A stretch of DNA of 64,000 nucleotides from Phascolarctos cinereus (GCF_002099425.1 NW_018344272.1:591001-655000), one strand, 5' to 3'; counted from the stretch's first letter, positions 11,126 to 22,640 are shown. The notes: generated from the letters alone by a model not told the origin. A program made the numbers and translations.

Positions 11126-12546
11126 ATAATATACTATCTTCAAATTGAGCTAGGAACAAAGTTTTAAAATTGCTTTGTCCATTACCTTTGCAATTTTATG
11201 TAGTTGTCTTGATAGCCAGAAAAATGGAAGGCTCATTATTTCAAACATTTTACAAGGGGGCAAGCTTCTGAAGCAATTCTCATTCAAAACAAAACAAAAC
11301 CCTTCAGACAACGGGATTAAGAATTACCATTAAGAAGAAAAAAAGATGGATCATGTGAATTCCTAATAAGGAAGCATCATCCACAATTGTGTCACTGATG
11401 ATTGAAATGCTTACCAGTATTGTGGAACCCCTACCAGCCTTGCTCTATGCAATAGTCCATAGTATACAACAAGTAAACAAAGGACCATATAAGCCAGAGG
11501 GAAGGGAAAGTTTTCAGGGGAAATGAGACATTTAATGGATGGGTGGTATTATCTGCATAATTGGATAGAATGCAGCAAATGTTTTCAATTCCAAATTGTT
11601 ATTATTGATATCTCATTTTTTGAAACAAAGAGACACCAGCTAAGGATTTAAGACAAAAGATGTTTTTGTTTTAAAAAATTGGCTTTAAATCTTAGAAATG
11701 TGCTTGGGAAATTCTGTATGTGTGTGCTGTAGAAAAGCACATGAAGAGGCATTTGTAAGACTGCATACTAATCACTGTGGTATAAGCAGAAACACTGAAA
11801 GCCAACAGTCTCCCCTTCATTTTCATCTCGCCCCTGTCCTCCCAAAACACACACACACAAATTATTTGGCACAAAATGAAAAAGAATAGACCTATTTTTA
11901 ATTACGGGCTGCCTCAGCTATTTTACAGAAAACATATAATAAGATGATGTCCAAAACATAAAAATATCCCTGTGTTATTATAATAATAAAGCCCTTGTCA
12001 ATACAAAAGGAAAGGGGGGATAGGAAGACATGTCAGTTTGACCAGAAAAAGTACAATGAAGCACAACATCAAAAATATAGAGAGCACTGAAATGGGAATT
12101 AAAAATTCTGAGTTCTATTCAGAAAAGGTATGACTTTTATTCCAATCATTTAGCAGGATTTTTGCTCAGCTTCTATATTCTAAAAACAAAGATGATTTTA
12201 AAAAACACACACCTTCTTTAGAATCATGTGAAAATATTCACAAGAGAGATTGGATTAAACTGCTAAAGATTACTGATTCTGATAATATAGATATGGCCAG
12301 TACAAATTAGCCTTCATATTTTAGACAGAAGAGGAGCAAAAGATCTAATAATTAAAGAACTGGGTCTCAGTTTTGCTTTGTTGTTCTTTATTTGAGTTGA
12401 ATCAAAGATAGGTACATAGCACAAGTTCTGCATCTACTCTCCCAATCCCAACTCCTACTGGCAAGCTGAGTCCACAGATGGTAGATGCTACTTTTCTCCC
12501 TCAGAGTTCTAGGCAGAGGTGTGCTGGAACCAGCTCTACCTAGCTC
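11126..12546. other. Unassigned AT-rich DNA
   Basis: No gene was recognised. There is a short (CA)n stretch near 11848 and a possible MIR remnant around 12070-12170. The rest looks unique. Confidence 0.4.
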
Positions 12547-12741
12547 CCAAACCAGTTTCAAATTTTCTTTTCTTTTCTTTTCTTTTTTTTGGCAATTGGG
12601 GTTAAATGACTTGCCCAGGGTCACACAGCTAGTAAGAGTTAAGTGTTTGGTCTGAGACCAGATTTGAACTCAGGTCCTCCTGACTTCAGGGCTGGTACTC
12701 TATCCACTGCGTCACCTAGCTGCCCCTCAGTTTCCAATTTT
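12547..12741 (-). mobile_element. WSINE1-type SINE with near-perfect target-site duplication
   Basis: On the plus strand a (TTTTC)n/T-rich tail (from about 12562) leads into ttgcccagggtcacacagct, ttgaactcaggtcctcctga and tcacctagctgcccct, so the SINE points to the minus strand. The flanks cagtttcaaattttc and cagtttccaattttc differ at one base, as expected for a 15-bp duplication. Confidence 0.9.
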
Positions 12742-12869
12742 CAGTGCAAATATTTGTACCTGAAAAATCTCAAATCAAATCAGGGCTTGATTAGTTGTTT
12801 TGTTGATGTTTGATTTCCTTGTTGATGATTGTTATGTTGATACCACTTGTTTTAGGGAACCCTGAAGGG

Positions 12870-13480
12870 GATCTTTTTTATTTTTATTAAACTTTTTTAA
12901 AAAATCTATAAAAATCCTCTCTCTCATGCAGTGAATAGAGCACCGGCCCTGAGTCAGGAGGACCTGAGTTCAAATCCAGCCTCAGACCAGACACTTGACA
13001 CTTACTAGCTGTGTGAACCTCAGCAAGTCATTTAACCCCACTGCCTAGCCCCCAAAATAATCCTTTCTCTCTCCCTCTCTCTCTCTCTCAAAAAAAAAAT
13101 TTCTCTATTGGTCTTATCCAAAAAATTATATCTCAATTTGTTCTCTGAGGTGGGTAGCACGTTTCACCGGAAGTCCTCTGGAATCATAGTTGGCCATTAC
13201 ATTGGTCATAGTTCCTAAGTGTTCCAAAGTTGTTTGTCTTTACTATATTATTGTTATTGTATAACTGTTCTCTTGATTCTGCTCACTTCAATCTAAATGC
13301 GTTCACGTAAGTTTTCCCAAGTTTATCTGAAACCATCCCTTCATAATTTCTTACATCACAATAGTATTCCATTATTTTATATATCATAGCTTGTATATCC
13401 ATTCTACAATTATTGGGTACCCCCTCAGTTTCCTATTATTTGCCACCACAAAAAGAACCACTCTAAATATTTTTGTACAA
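12870..13480 (-). mobile_element. L1 3'-UTR fragment interrupted by a SINE
   Basis: This is reverse-complement L1 3' UTR: accggaagtcctctggaat, tctgctcacttcaatct, tagtattccattatt and ttgccaccacaaaaagaacc. The same ordered blocks recur at 22262-22640 and 26356-26860. The WSINE at 12925-13060 is inserted in it. Confidence 0.75.
12925..13060 (+). mobile_element. WSINE1-type SINE nested in an L1 tail
   Basis: Head gtgaatagagcaccggcc, then gagtcaggaggacctgag, ttcaaatccagcctcagac and gctgtgtgaacctcagcaag. The 5' few bases are lost. The flanks aaatcctctctctc and aatcctttctctctc look like a diverged target duplication, and a (CT)n run follows at 13061-13090. Confidence 0.85.
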
Positions 13481-13484
13481 TCTT

Positions 13485-13855
13485 AAAGTTTGTTTTGCTC
13501 AGGAATAATTCCTCCCTTAATCTACCTACCCTTTTATTTCACTCTCTCTTCTCCCTTTTCTCTGCTATTTCCCTGTTGAGTGAAACATAATTCTGTACCT
13601 TACTGTGTGTATTCTTCCCTCCTTTGCCCAGTTCAGCTAAGAATGAGGCTCAAGTGTCAACTACACCTTCCCACCTCTTCTCTCTCATTTATATAAACTT
13701 CTACTTGTGAACTCCAATTATGTAGGATAATTTTCCCCATTCTTCTACACATCGCCAGTGTATTCCTCTCCCCCTCACTTTCTACTTTTCTTGTGAGACT
13801 ATAAAAACATAACTAAACCACTTCTAGATCCCCTAATTAGACTCTTGTAAAAAAA
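13485..13855 (-). mobile_element. HAL1/L1 3'-UTR fragment
   Basis: The reverse complement resembles the 3' UTR of the ORF1-only element at about 52165-52390. It shows the same alternation of gagaggaata-type, gggaaggtg-type, 'cattcttagctgaa' and 'ggagggaagaatacacac' blocks. No coding content. Confidence 0.55.
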
Positions 13856-14487
13856 AAATGTTGCTGTTACTGGATATGACATTCTCTTGGTTCTGCTTAT
13901 TTAGCTCTTTATTATTTTGTGCCAGTCTATCCATGTTTTTCTAAGATCATCAAGCTCACCATTTCTTAGAGCACAGTAGTATACCATCATAATCATATAC
14001 CACAACTTATTCAATCATTCCCCAATTGATGGGCATATGTATGCCCTAATACATGGTCAATCTTTGTAAAGGCACCATGAACTACCAAGAAAAAGGTATA
14101 TTCGTTTGTATTCCCATTCAGTTTTTGCCACATATCTATCATATCTAGCTTATATAAAATTCTATTCATTTCCTTTACTTCTTTCTTATTTTTTTTGTTA
14201 AATTTATCTAATTCTGAGAGAGGAAGATTAAAGTCCTCCACTATTACAGTACTACTATCTAGTTCCACCTGTAATTCGTTTAACTTTTCTTTTAAATATG
14301 TAGATGCTATAGTATTTGGTGTATACAGGTTTAGTATTGATATTGCTTCATCGTCTATGGTACCTTTTATCAAAATGTAGCTACCCTGTTTATCTCTTTT
14401 GATTAAATCTATTTTATCTTTAAAGTATCTTTCTAATGCTATAGCAACCAAGCTACCACTAATGTGCTTCCTCTCCTTTTCTCTCAC
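13856..14487 (-). mobile_element. L1 fragment: ORF2 endonuclease piece joined directly to 3' UTR
   Basis: The minus strand keeps an open frame of about 150 codons (14042-14487) matching the middle of the L1 ORF2 apurinic-like endonuclease: KIDLIKRDKQGSYILIKG, SILNLYTPNT, VEDFN, NEYTFF and TKIDHVLGH. By comparison with the human enzyme, the positions of Tyr115, Asp145, Asn147, Thr192 and Asp205 are kept, while the Gly before Asp145 is Glu. The N-terminal Asn/Glu residues and the C-terminal SDH motif are absent. Right after the HVLGH position the sequence switches to L1 3' UTR (13856-14040; ttgatgggcat, cataccacaac). No reverse transcriptase lies between. Inactive, although the frame is still open. 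Confidence 0.87.
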
Positions 14488-15259
14488 AATTATCCGTGGA
14501 TATCAATAAGTCAGCCAGACTTAATGATTTTAGTTAGGGCTACTTACTCAGGTGGTTTAGTAACATGCCCTGGTCCAGGGTATAAGCTGAATGGACATAT
14601 GGCAAAATGATAATTTGGAGCTCCTTAAATCTCTTTCCTGGAGTCCTCAAGATGTTCTCTTTATGTATAATTGGCTTTCTTCTAGGCTTCTTGTAGATTT
14701 CTGAAGCTACCTTTCATAGGTTGTTTTAGTTTGTCCTTGGCTCCCAGCGTAGATGCTGCACTACTCAGTGCTGTTTTGCAGATACCACTTGGACACAAAC
14801 CCTAACTCTCCAAAATTCACAAGATCATCCTCTGGTCAAAGGGAGTAGACAAAGATTCTGGGGCTATTATCTCCTCTAAATTGCAAAATGCTTGGAATTC
14901 TGTATTCCAGTTGGGCTTGCTATTTTATAGAAGACACACAGGGGCGTCAGGAAATACATTCATTTAATATTTTTTATTGATCAGTTCAATAGAGAAGTTA
15001 TCGCTTCATAAAGATATCAAAGCTAGGGCATTTTTTAAGTTAATTTATGCAAGATGGGGTGATTGATTGACTCAATTAACCCTTACCCTTTTAGGTGCAA
15101 TTGAGACATAAGACAAATAAATAGAAAAGTAAAATCATAACATTCAGACTTTAAAACTCCTGCAAATAATAAGAAAAAGACTAATCCAATTAACATATCC
15201 ACAAAATGTAGGGGAATGTTTTACAGAAAGAATCACCTAGCCAGCTAGTTGGTGTGGGG
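14488..15259. other. Unassigned DNA
   Basis: No repeat family or gene was recognised. A minus-strand frame of 106 codons starts in the adjoining transposon and is not informative. Confidence 0.4.
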
Positions 15260-16429
15260 TGAGGATCTGCCAACTTTCTCTGTAAAAGACTAAATAGTAA
15301 ATATTTTGGTCTTTGTGGGCTAAAAGGCAAAATCAAGGTACTTATATTACAAGAGAAAAACAAATGCACACCAAATTTTAGTGACAAAACTAAATTATAA
15401 TAACAATAGTTGACTAGAATTTTTAGTAATACAAGTATACTGAGAATTATTTTGGGGGGGGATAAAATTTCACTTACTTGGGGTTCAAAGTTAGTATCTC
15501 CTATCATCAAAATTGGCTGCCAGTGTACATCTATTATGCTAATCTGTAATGAGATTTTACATATTTTATCTTTGAACGTATCTTTTCATATAGGCCAGAA
15601 CAGCTGAATGTTTATAACACTCCATGAGCATATGATTTTAATTGATCCAGAAGCCTAATAGTCTTAAACAAACTTGTTTTTCTTCATGCATTTCTTTGAC
15701 TATTGTAATCTACCATGATTTAATTAACTCATCAGCAGCAAATTACTTTCCTTGATGCTTAACAAATAAATCACTCAGAAAATTACTTTGGTTGCAACTT
15801 CATTTTCATTTTTTTTGTTTTTGTCAAAAAAATCTACTTTTGTGATATAGTCTATGACTTGAGAATATTGCAATGTAAGCTTAGTCTAGTAATGTCAATA
15901 CATATTATAATTTTTTTTAGCACAGCTATAGTGTCACTGCAAAATAAGCACAATGCTTTACCATGTGATTTAATAACAAAACAATCCATTCTCTACTTCA
16001 TCTTAAAGCACAACATTCAGAGTCCACTTTCCTTTTCTTGTTTTGACATGATGGATATTCACTGACAATTGAATAAATAAATAAATGAAATATCATAGTA
16101 TGACAAATTTGTGGCACTCAAAATGCTGTTGAGTTATAACTACATCACTGCAATTTGTAGAGAGCCAATCAGCAGTGTGAATCAATAAGTGCACCACTGT
16201 CTGTCACAAATTACTCAACTGCCCAGTGTAGCACAAAAACAGCCATAGACGATATATAAACGAATGAGCATTGTTGTATTCCAATAAAACTTTATTTATA
16301 GATGGTAAAAACTGAGTTTCATATTATTTTCACATCACAAAATATATTTTTCTGACCATTTAAAATGGACTATACAAAAACAGATAGCTGACTTGAGTTA
16401 GCCCACAGGCTATAGTTTGTTGATCCCTG
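15260..16429. mobile_element. hAT-like DNA transposon, about 1.17 kb
   Basis: Terminal inverted repeats are visible. The left end tgaggatctgccaac and the reverse complement of the right end cagggatcaacaaac agree with each other. The subterminal parts also fit a widespread mammalian hAT element: aaatattttggtctttgtgggc on the left, and nearby acagccatagacgat and ccaataaaactttattta on the right. The interior (about 800 bp) is longer than in short non-autonomous copies and may hold decayed transposase sequence, but no frame is recognisable. The flanking 8-bp sequences match only partly (gtgtgggg and gtttaatg), so the target duplication is uncertain. Confidence 0.68.
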
Positions 16430-16434
16430 GTTTA

Positions 16435-16640
16435 ATGTATAGAATACTGAACTTGAAGGCAGGAAGACCTGAATTCAAATCCTGTTTTCGATGCTTAATA
16501 GTTTTGTGACCCTTGGCAAAGTCGCTTAACATCTTTGAGGTTTAGTTTTCTCATCTGTAAGATGAGGAAGGTATATAATATGGCTTCTCAACTTCCTTCC
16601 AGTTTTAAATTTACAATCTCATTTATCTAAAGGTATATGG
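16435..16640 (+). mobile_element. MIR/CORE-type SINE
   Basis: Blocks in order are ggcaggaagacctgaattc, ttttgtgacccttggcaaag, tctcatctgtaagatgagg and ccttccagttttaaattt. The last is the 3' ending of a CORE-SINE subgroup also seen at 25525, 39356 and 49926. Confidence 0.7.
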
Positions 16641-16994
16641 GGGATTATTGGTAGCCTTAAGCATCAATGAAACCCTGACAACTTCTCTTGCCAGAGCTGA
16701 CTCTGAGCAAAATTGTAAAGTAGATTATATTTCCTCTGTGCTCTCCCCTACTCCTGCCTAAGACTCTTTCTTCCTTTTTGTTCCTCCATGATCCAGTCCA
16801 TTCTCCTTGCCTCCCATGCTCTGAACACATCCAGTCCTATTTCTTCCCATCATGCAGCTTTCCTGCATCTCACCCTCCTAGACATTTTAAAATGACTGAC
16901 TTGCTTACCACTGACAAAGTCATTCATGCTAAATTAATGATATCTAATAATAGCTTGATGTTTTTTATTCTTATCACTCACAAAAGAAAATTCC

Positions 16995-17270
16995 TGAAAT
17001 ATATTCGTTCAAATATTTATTGATCACCTATAATATAGAAGGCACTGAACTAGGGATTACGGTAAACTACAAAGATAAATAACACAAAGTCTTTGCTTTA
17101 AAAAGGCTTAAACCATATTAAGAGAGATAAAATACATACCAAGGACCTAGGTTCAAATCTTGACTCTTATATTTACTTCCTATACGACCTTGGGAAAAAA
17201 TCCATTCACCTCTTTGTCTTCAAGTTCCTCATCTGCAAAATAAGAAAAGTGAACTACATAATCTCTGCAT
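16995..17270. mobile_element. L2 3' end (minus) followed by MIR fragment (plus)
   Basis: 16995-17135 carries the reverse-complement L2 end (tatttattgatcaccta, aggcactgaactagggatta). 17140-17270 carries plus-strand MIR blocks (ctaggttcaaatcttgac, gaccttgggaaaaaa, tcctcatctgcaaaataag). Both are old. Confidence 0.6.
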
Positions 17271-17399
17271 TCTCATCATGTATTTGCCTATGCAGTGTAT
17301 TCAACTTAAGTCACTTATGCCTCTTCTTTATTAGGCTGAAAAATCTAAGATCTAGTTCTTTAATTATTTGCTGTCTTATTATTCTGTTTGTCAAAATAC

Positions 17400-18400
17400 A
17401 GTTCAATTCCATGGACATTTATTAAGCCCCCACTGTGTGCAGACATAGTAGTAGGTAATTGGAAAGATACAAAGTTTAGTTAAAACATGGTCTTTGCCCT
17501 GAGGAAGCTTATAATCAGCCTAGTGTGAGGCAAAAACCTGGATACAGCAACTATAATGTACAATAATGAATGAAGATTGGTTTAAAGAGGATCAAAACAA
17601 AGAGCTAAGTATGACCTGAATGAGCAAAAATTCATTACCCACCTGTAGAAGACAGGAAAGGGGATGCAGAATCAAGAAGGTACCTTATCTGAGCTTAGGA
17701 TGGGTAAGATTCAACAGATGAGGAGGAAAAAGAGGATATTTTAGATAGAAGCAATAATATGATCAAAGGCAGGAAAGTAAAGGTTACAGCAAAGAATTAA
17801 TTTTCATTGGCTATCCTTCAGTCCTAGAATACTCTTTCTCCTCACTCTGATTTCCTGGATTCCTTTATGTCTCAGCTAAAGCACTGTTTTTTGCAGGAAG
17901 CCTTTCCCAGTCCACCTTAATCTTAGTGAATCTCAGTGTCTTCCCTTTGAGATTTATCTTCAATTTATACTGTAGGTATTTGTCTATACAGAGTTGTTTG
18001 CATGTTGTCTCCTCCATTAGACTGAGCTCCTAGAGAAAAAAGGACTATGTTTTGCCTTTCTTTGTATTCTCAAGACTTAGGGCAGTGCCTGGCACATATT
18101 AAGAGTTTAGTAAATGCTTATTGACTTGACTTTACTTGACATAGAGTGAAATAGGAGTTTAACAGGTTGGAAAGGCCTAGACAACATGCTTAGGAGTTCA
18201 AACTTTACCCTGTAGGCAATAAGGTGACTTCAAAGAATTTTGAGCATAGGGATAACATAATTATATTTTTTCAAGAAATAGGATCATTTCTCTGAGACAG
18301 GAGAGAAGGATTAGAGAATGGTAATTATGCCAAAAAGTTTTGTGGAATGTAGGATGAAAGGACTATGGCTCTGAGTTCATGAGATGATAAGAGGTGATGG
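17400..18400 (-). mobile_element. L2 LINE, split by an opposite-strand L2
   Basis: Reverse-complement L2 runs from its 3' end (catttattaagcccccactg at 17416) to about 17800 and resumes at about 18140-18400 (aacaggttggaaaggcctag, actttaccctgtaggcaata). The central part, 17816-18135, is a plus-strand L2 tail. Frames are decayed. Confidence 0.6.
17816..18135 (+). mobile_element. L2 3' end inserted in another L2
   Basis: Ordered plus-strand L2 tail: tttgcaggaagcctttccca, tgttgtctcctccattaga, ctttgtattctcaagactta, ggcagtgcctggcacat and aatgcttattgacttgac. Confidence 0.78.
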
Positions 18401-18549
18401 ATGGAATGCAGAATTTCTCAATTCTTATTTCTATCCTTTTTTTCCCCTAAAAGAATAATATTTAGACTAGAACTGAGAAAATAAAAATATCTACTAGAAA
18501 TTCAAAACCCAAGATGAGTAAAAAAAAAATAATGAAAATCACTGGTTGT

Positions 18550-19800
18550 CCCTGATTAGCTCAAGATGTCACTGCGATGTAGTAGGCACTGAGCTAAACA
18601 TTGGAGATCCAAAGAAAGGATAGTGATAGTTCTTGCTCCCTTTGCCTGATAGAAGAGAGAAACTGTAATTGTGTACAAACCAGACATATACAGCTTAAAT
18701 AAGGGGCAGTCTGAGAGAGAAGGCACTATATAATTAAGGAGGACTGATAAAGGCTTCTTGCAAAAAATGGGACTCAAAGGTGAGACCTGAAGGAGGCCAG
18801 GGAAGGTAAGAGGAAGAGATGACGTCGGAGAATGTGCCAGGAACAGGGAACAGCCAATGAAAATGCATGGAGTTGGAAGATGGAGTGTCATGTACAAAAA
18901 GCTACAAAGAGGCAAATGTCATTAAACAGGATATGTGGAGGGCAGTAAGGTATAAGAAGATTGGAAAGGTAGGAAGGGGCCAGGTTATGAAAGGCTTCAA
19001 ACACCAAAGGATTTTACATTTGATCCTGGGGGTAATAAGGAGCCACTGGAATTTATTGAATGGAGGTGGAAGCTTGGAGGTGGAGATGATAGAGTCAATC
19101 TGCACTTCAGGAAAATCAGTTTAATATCTGACTTGTTGCAATGGCTCAGACATGAGGTGATCAGGGCCTGCATTATGAGTGTCAGAGGAAAGAAGGCAAC
19201 ATATATGACAAATGTCAAGAAGGTGGAAACAATAGGACTCGACCACCAACTGAATGTGGAGAGGGCATTGAGAAAGAGTGAAGAGTAGAGGATGACACCT
19301 AGATTTTGAGCCTGAGTAACTGGGAAGATGGCAGTACCCTTGACAGTAATAGGGAAATTAGGCAAAGGTTACGGGTTTTGAGGTAAAGCTAATGAGTTCA
19401 GTTTTTGGATATGTTTAACTTCAGATGTCTATGGGACATCCAATACAAGATGTCTAAAAAGTAGCTGGGGGGGGCAGCTAGGTGGTGCAGTGGATAAAGC
19501 TCTGGCCTTGGAGTCAGGAGGATCTGCATTCAAATCCAGCCTCAAACACTTGACACTTACAAGCTATGTGACCTTGGGCAAGTCACTTAACCCCAATTGC
19601 CTCACAAAAAAAAAAGAAAGAAAAAAGAAAAGAAAAGAAAATCATACTTAAAAAGCAGTTGGAAATGTGAGACTGGAGATCTAGAGAGAGGACCGGATTA
19701 GTAAGTAAACCTGAGAGTCATGTGAATAGAAATTATAATTGAAACCATGGAAATTGATGAGATCACCAAGTGAAATATTATAGGGATACTCTCAAATAAT
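18550..19800 (-). mobile_element. Long L2 LINE fragment with nested SINE
   Basis: The minus strand holds decayed L2 ORF2 C-terminal coding sequence. Frames at 18556-18915 and 18997-19365 include MPNFPITVKGTAIFPVTQ, followed by AQNLGVILYSSLF, the expected L2 order. On the plus strand, ggaaggggccaggttatgaa, gatcctgggggtaataagg and gacatccaatacaagatgtc follow in family order. The element continues past the WSINE insertion (19469-19640) to gatgagatcaccaagtgaaa near 19755-19776. Its plus-strand left end (18556) is the L2 3' terminus. Confidence 0.85.
19455..19660 (+). mobile_element. WSINE1-type SINE inserted in L2
   Basis: The body at about 19469-19640 has ggcagctaggtggtgcagt, gagtcaggaggatctgc, tgtgaccttgggcaagtcac and a long A/AAAG tail. 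The flanks taaaaagtagctgg and taaaaagcagttgg correspond to one L2 segment, so they represent a 14-bp target duplication with two later changes. Confidence 0.92.
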
Positions 19801-20544
19801 ATAGCATCCAGTAAAAGAAACAAGGCCTTTTGGTTAACTCCCCTCAAATCACAAGGTGACTACCTCTTCCAACTATGCAGGAAATTATCCCTGTTTCCTG
19901 GAACTCTAAATGTAATAGCCATTAACTCACCCTATAAGTGTAATAATAATAAAGATTCTTTTAATTTCAATCAGTATGAACTATTTACTGTATGTCATAC
20001 AAGCCTTTCCAGAACAATAGATAACTTACAAATTTTCATAATTTTCAAAAGATAAGTTACACAAACTAAAAATCTATGAATTTTCCTTGTAGAATTCAGA
20101 AAACAGTGTAGTGGGCATAACAAAATTTCCTTGGATTATATTTTGTGTCATTTTTTGCTTTCCATGAATAGGGAAAATAAGGGAGTCCCTCTGTGTTCCC
20201 TGTTCATGTAAGTCTGCCAAGCAATTAACATCTCTTAACATTTCCAAACAGCTGCCTAATGAAATGCTTGTTTCTCTAGGATGAAATTTTGCATATAAAA
20301 TTTTTACTTACCCCACTGAAACCAAGGGAGGTACTTTTGGTCCAAAAGAAATCCTGACAGAGCCAAAGAGACCATTCAGATACTGCAGCTTCTTCCAAAA
20401 CTTTACATTTTACAGATATTCAAAATTATTAAAATCATGTGTGTATAACTATACACATGTATATGTAGTATGTGAATTATATATTTGTTACCCCCTAAGG
20501 ATTCAATTCAAAAAATATTTAATTGTATACTAATGTTACATCCT
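19801..20544. other. Unassigned DNA
   Basis: Nothing was recognised. Low-complexity AT segments occur around 20440-20500. Confidence 0.4.
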
Positions 20545-20610
20545 TGATAGCAGAGACTCACTTTCCTATTAATATTCTTAGCACTTGACACATGGTAAGT
20601 GACTAATAAG
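20545..20610 (+). mobile_element. L2/MIR 3'-end remnant
   Basis: gatagcagagactcactttc and cttgacacatggtaag resemble the terminal region of L2. Confidence 0.45.
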
Positions 20611-20815
20611 TAGACTCCTGTTCCTGAGATCAAATCCGGCCTCAGACACTTACTAGCTGTGTGACCCTGTGCAAGTCAAATCATCCTGTTTGCCTCAGTT
20701 TCCTCATCTGTAAAATGAGTTGGAGGAAGAAATGGCAAACTAGTATCTCTGCCAAGAAGACCCCAAATGGGATTACAAAGTTGGACATGACTGAAAATGC
20801 CTGAACAAACAACAA
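20611..20815 (+). mobile_element. Mar1-like CORE-SINE with RTE-type tail
   Basis: The tRNA-like head is reduced. The body has gcctcagacacttactagct, gtttgcctcagtttcctc and the diagnostic ggaagaaatggcaaac. The tail reads aagaccccaaatgggat, then ggacatgactgaaa and an aacaaacaac end. The tail is not poly(A). It resembles the end of the RTE copy at 7867, consistent with mobilisation by RTE. Confidence 0.82.
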
Positions 20816-20879
20816 ATCATTAATACATTCCTTTTCATTCAACCATTCATTCATTCTGTGTGGACTGTAAGAGTTCTTT

Positions 20880-21010
20880 CACACTCAATTTCCTCATCTG
20901 TAAAATGGAGCCTAGTACTTACTTCATAAGATTGTTGTGAGAAAACTAAGTAATGTATATCAAACATTTTGTAAATCTTAAAGCACTAAATAAATGATAG
21001 TTATTTTAAT
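20880..21010 (+). mobile_element. MIR 3' part
   Basis: Blocks ttcctcatctgtaaaatgg, ttcataagattgttgtgag and aaagcactaaataaatgata are the conserved CORE-to-3'-end order of MIR. Confidence 0.75.
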
Positions 21011-21164
21011 ATCAATATTATATAAGATATTATTGTTGCCCTCATGGATCTTCTAGCCTAATAAGGGGATATGATACATATACAAGTAACCATCATACCA
21101 AATAATATTTGGTATATATATGAGAGGTGTAAGTAAAATTCTCTGCAAATTTGTGAAAGAACAT

Positions 21165-21960
21165 AGTCAATGAGCATTTATTAAACCCTGACTATGTGCC
21201 AAGCACCATGCTAAGCACTGAAGATACAAATCAAAGTAAAACATGTCTCCTGTTTCCAAGGAACTAACATTTTAATGAGTGAGACATCATGTAAACAATT
21301 TTAAATATGAGATAAATGTAGTGTAAATAGGAAGTAATCTCAAAGAGAAAAGTACTACTAGTGGAATGACCAGGAAAGGATTCTTTCAGAAGGTAACATT
21401 TGAGTTTAAACTCAAGGGAATCCAGGGAAGTTGGGAGGTAGACTGAGAAGGGAGATTATTTCAGATATAGAGGACAGCAGTATCTTTGGACCACAGAGTA
21501 TAAGAAGACTTGAAATGTAGGAAGGGGCCAGGTGTTAAAGGGCTTTAAAAGTTAAATAGGATTTTATATTTGATCCTGCAGTTAAAGGGAGCAACTGAAA
21601 TTTATTGAAGTGTGAGGTGAGGAGTGCGGAAATGTGACATGGTCAGATCTGTCATTAGGAAGATAACTGATAGCTGAGTGGAAAATGCATTGGAATAGTG
21701 ACAGACGAGTCAGAGAGACCATCAGAAAGTTGCTGCAGTAGCTCAAGTGTGAGGTGACGCTAGCGTAATGCCAGATTCAGAGGAGAGAAAAAGGTAGATA
21801 AGAGAAATGTTGAGAAGGTAGAAATAACAGAACTTGACAACTGATTGGATATAAGGAGTTGAGAGAGAGTAAGGAATGAAAGATGCCTCTGAAGTTGTAA
21901 ATATAAGGGGGGGAAAGGACTCATAGATAGGTTTTAGAGAATAAATTTCAATAGGGAAAG
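21165..21960 (-). mobile_element. L2 LINE fragment, about 0.8 kb
   Basis: Reverse-complement L2 from the 3' end (gagcatttattaaaccctg, ctatgtgccaagcaccatg) through ggaaggggccaggtgttaa and tttgatcctgcagttaa to aacttgacaactgattgga. It has the same order as the copy at 18550. No intact frame. Confidence 0.8.
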
Positions 21961-22009
21961 GAAGAAGGATTTCAGAAAACAGTAGGGAGGTAAGAAATTA
22001 CAAGGTGTG

Positions 22010-22160
22010 GGAGCAGCTGGGTGGCACAGTGGATACAGCACCAGCCCTGGTATCAGGAGGACCTGGGTTCAGATCTAGCCTCAGACACATAAAATTCTCT
22101 CTAGCTATGTGACTCTGGGCAAATGTCTCACATGCACACAAAAAAAAGTACAAGGTCTGT
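22010..22160 (+). mobile_element. WSINE1-type SINE
   Basis: agcagctgggtggcacagtg, ggtatcaggaggacctggg and agctatgtgactctgggc, with a short A tail. Short flanking repeats (tacaaggt on both sides) are consistent with a target duplication. Confidence 0.88.
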
Positions 22161-22261
22161 ACATGGGATACCAAATAATCTAACTGGATTGGTACATAAA
22201 GTATAAATATGGGGATATTATGAGATAAATTAGATTTTTAAAAACATCACCTATTTCTAAT

Positions 22262-22640
22262 TAAAATTTTATTATTTTTTAATTAACAAATATATTTTCT
22301 CTCCCTCCCACCCAGTTGGGGGGAAAAAGAAAAGAAAAGCAAATTATTTAAAACAAATATGCATAGTTAAGCAAAGCAAATAGGCCATTTAAAAAAATTA
22401 TGTCTCATTTTGCATCCTAAATCCAACCAATATGTTTCCTCCTCCCTGTATTCATGAATGGCCATTGCATTGATAATAGTTTTTACAGCTTTCAAAGATA
22501 TTTGTCTTTACTGTGTTATTGTAATTGTATGAATTGTTATCCTGGCTCTACTCATTTCATTCTTTATCATTTAGCAATTCTCTGAATTTATTCATTTTTG
22601 TAATATAATGTTGTAGCATAAATCATTCTGATTGTTCATT
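22262..22640 (-). mobile_element. L1 3'-UTR fragment
   Basis: Reverse-complement L1 tail: T-rich start, tctccctcccaccc, atgaatggccattgcattga, ttgtctttactgtgttattg and ctggctctactcatttcat. Same order as at 12870 and 26356. Confidence 0.7.

Noticed and set aside
18556-19365. 119- and 122-codon minus-strand frames
   Set aside because: Not host genes; they are decayed L2 ORF2 sequence.
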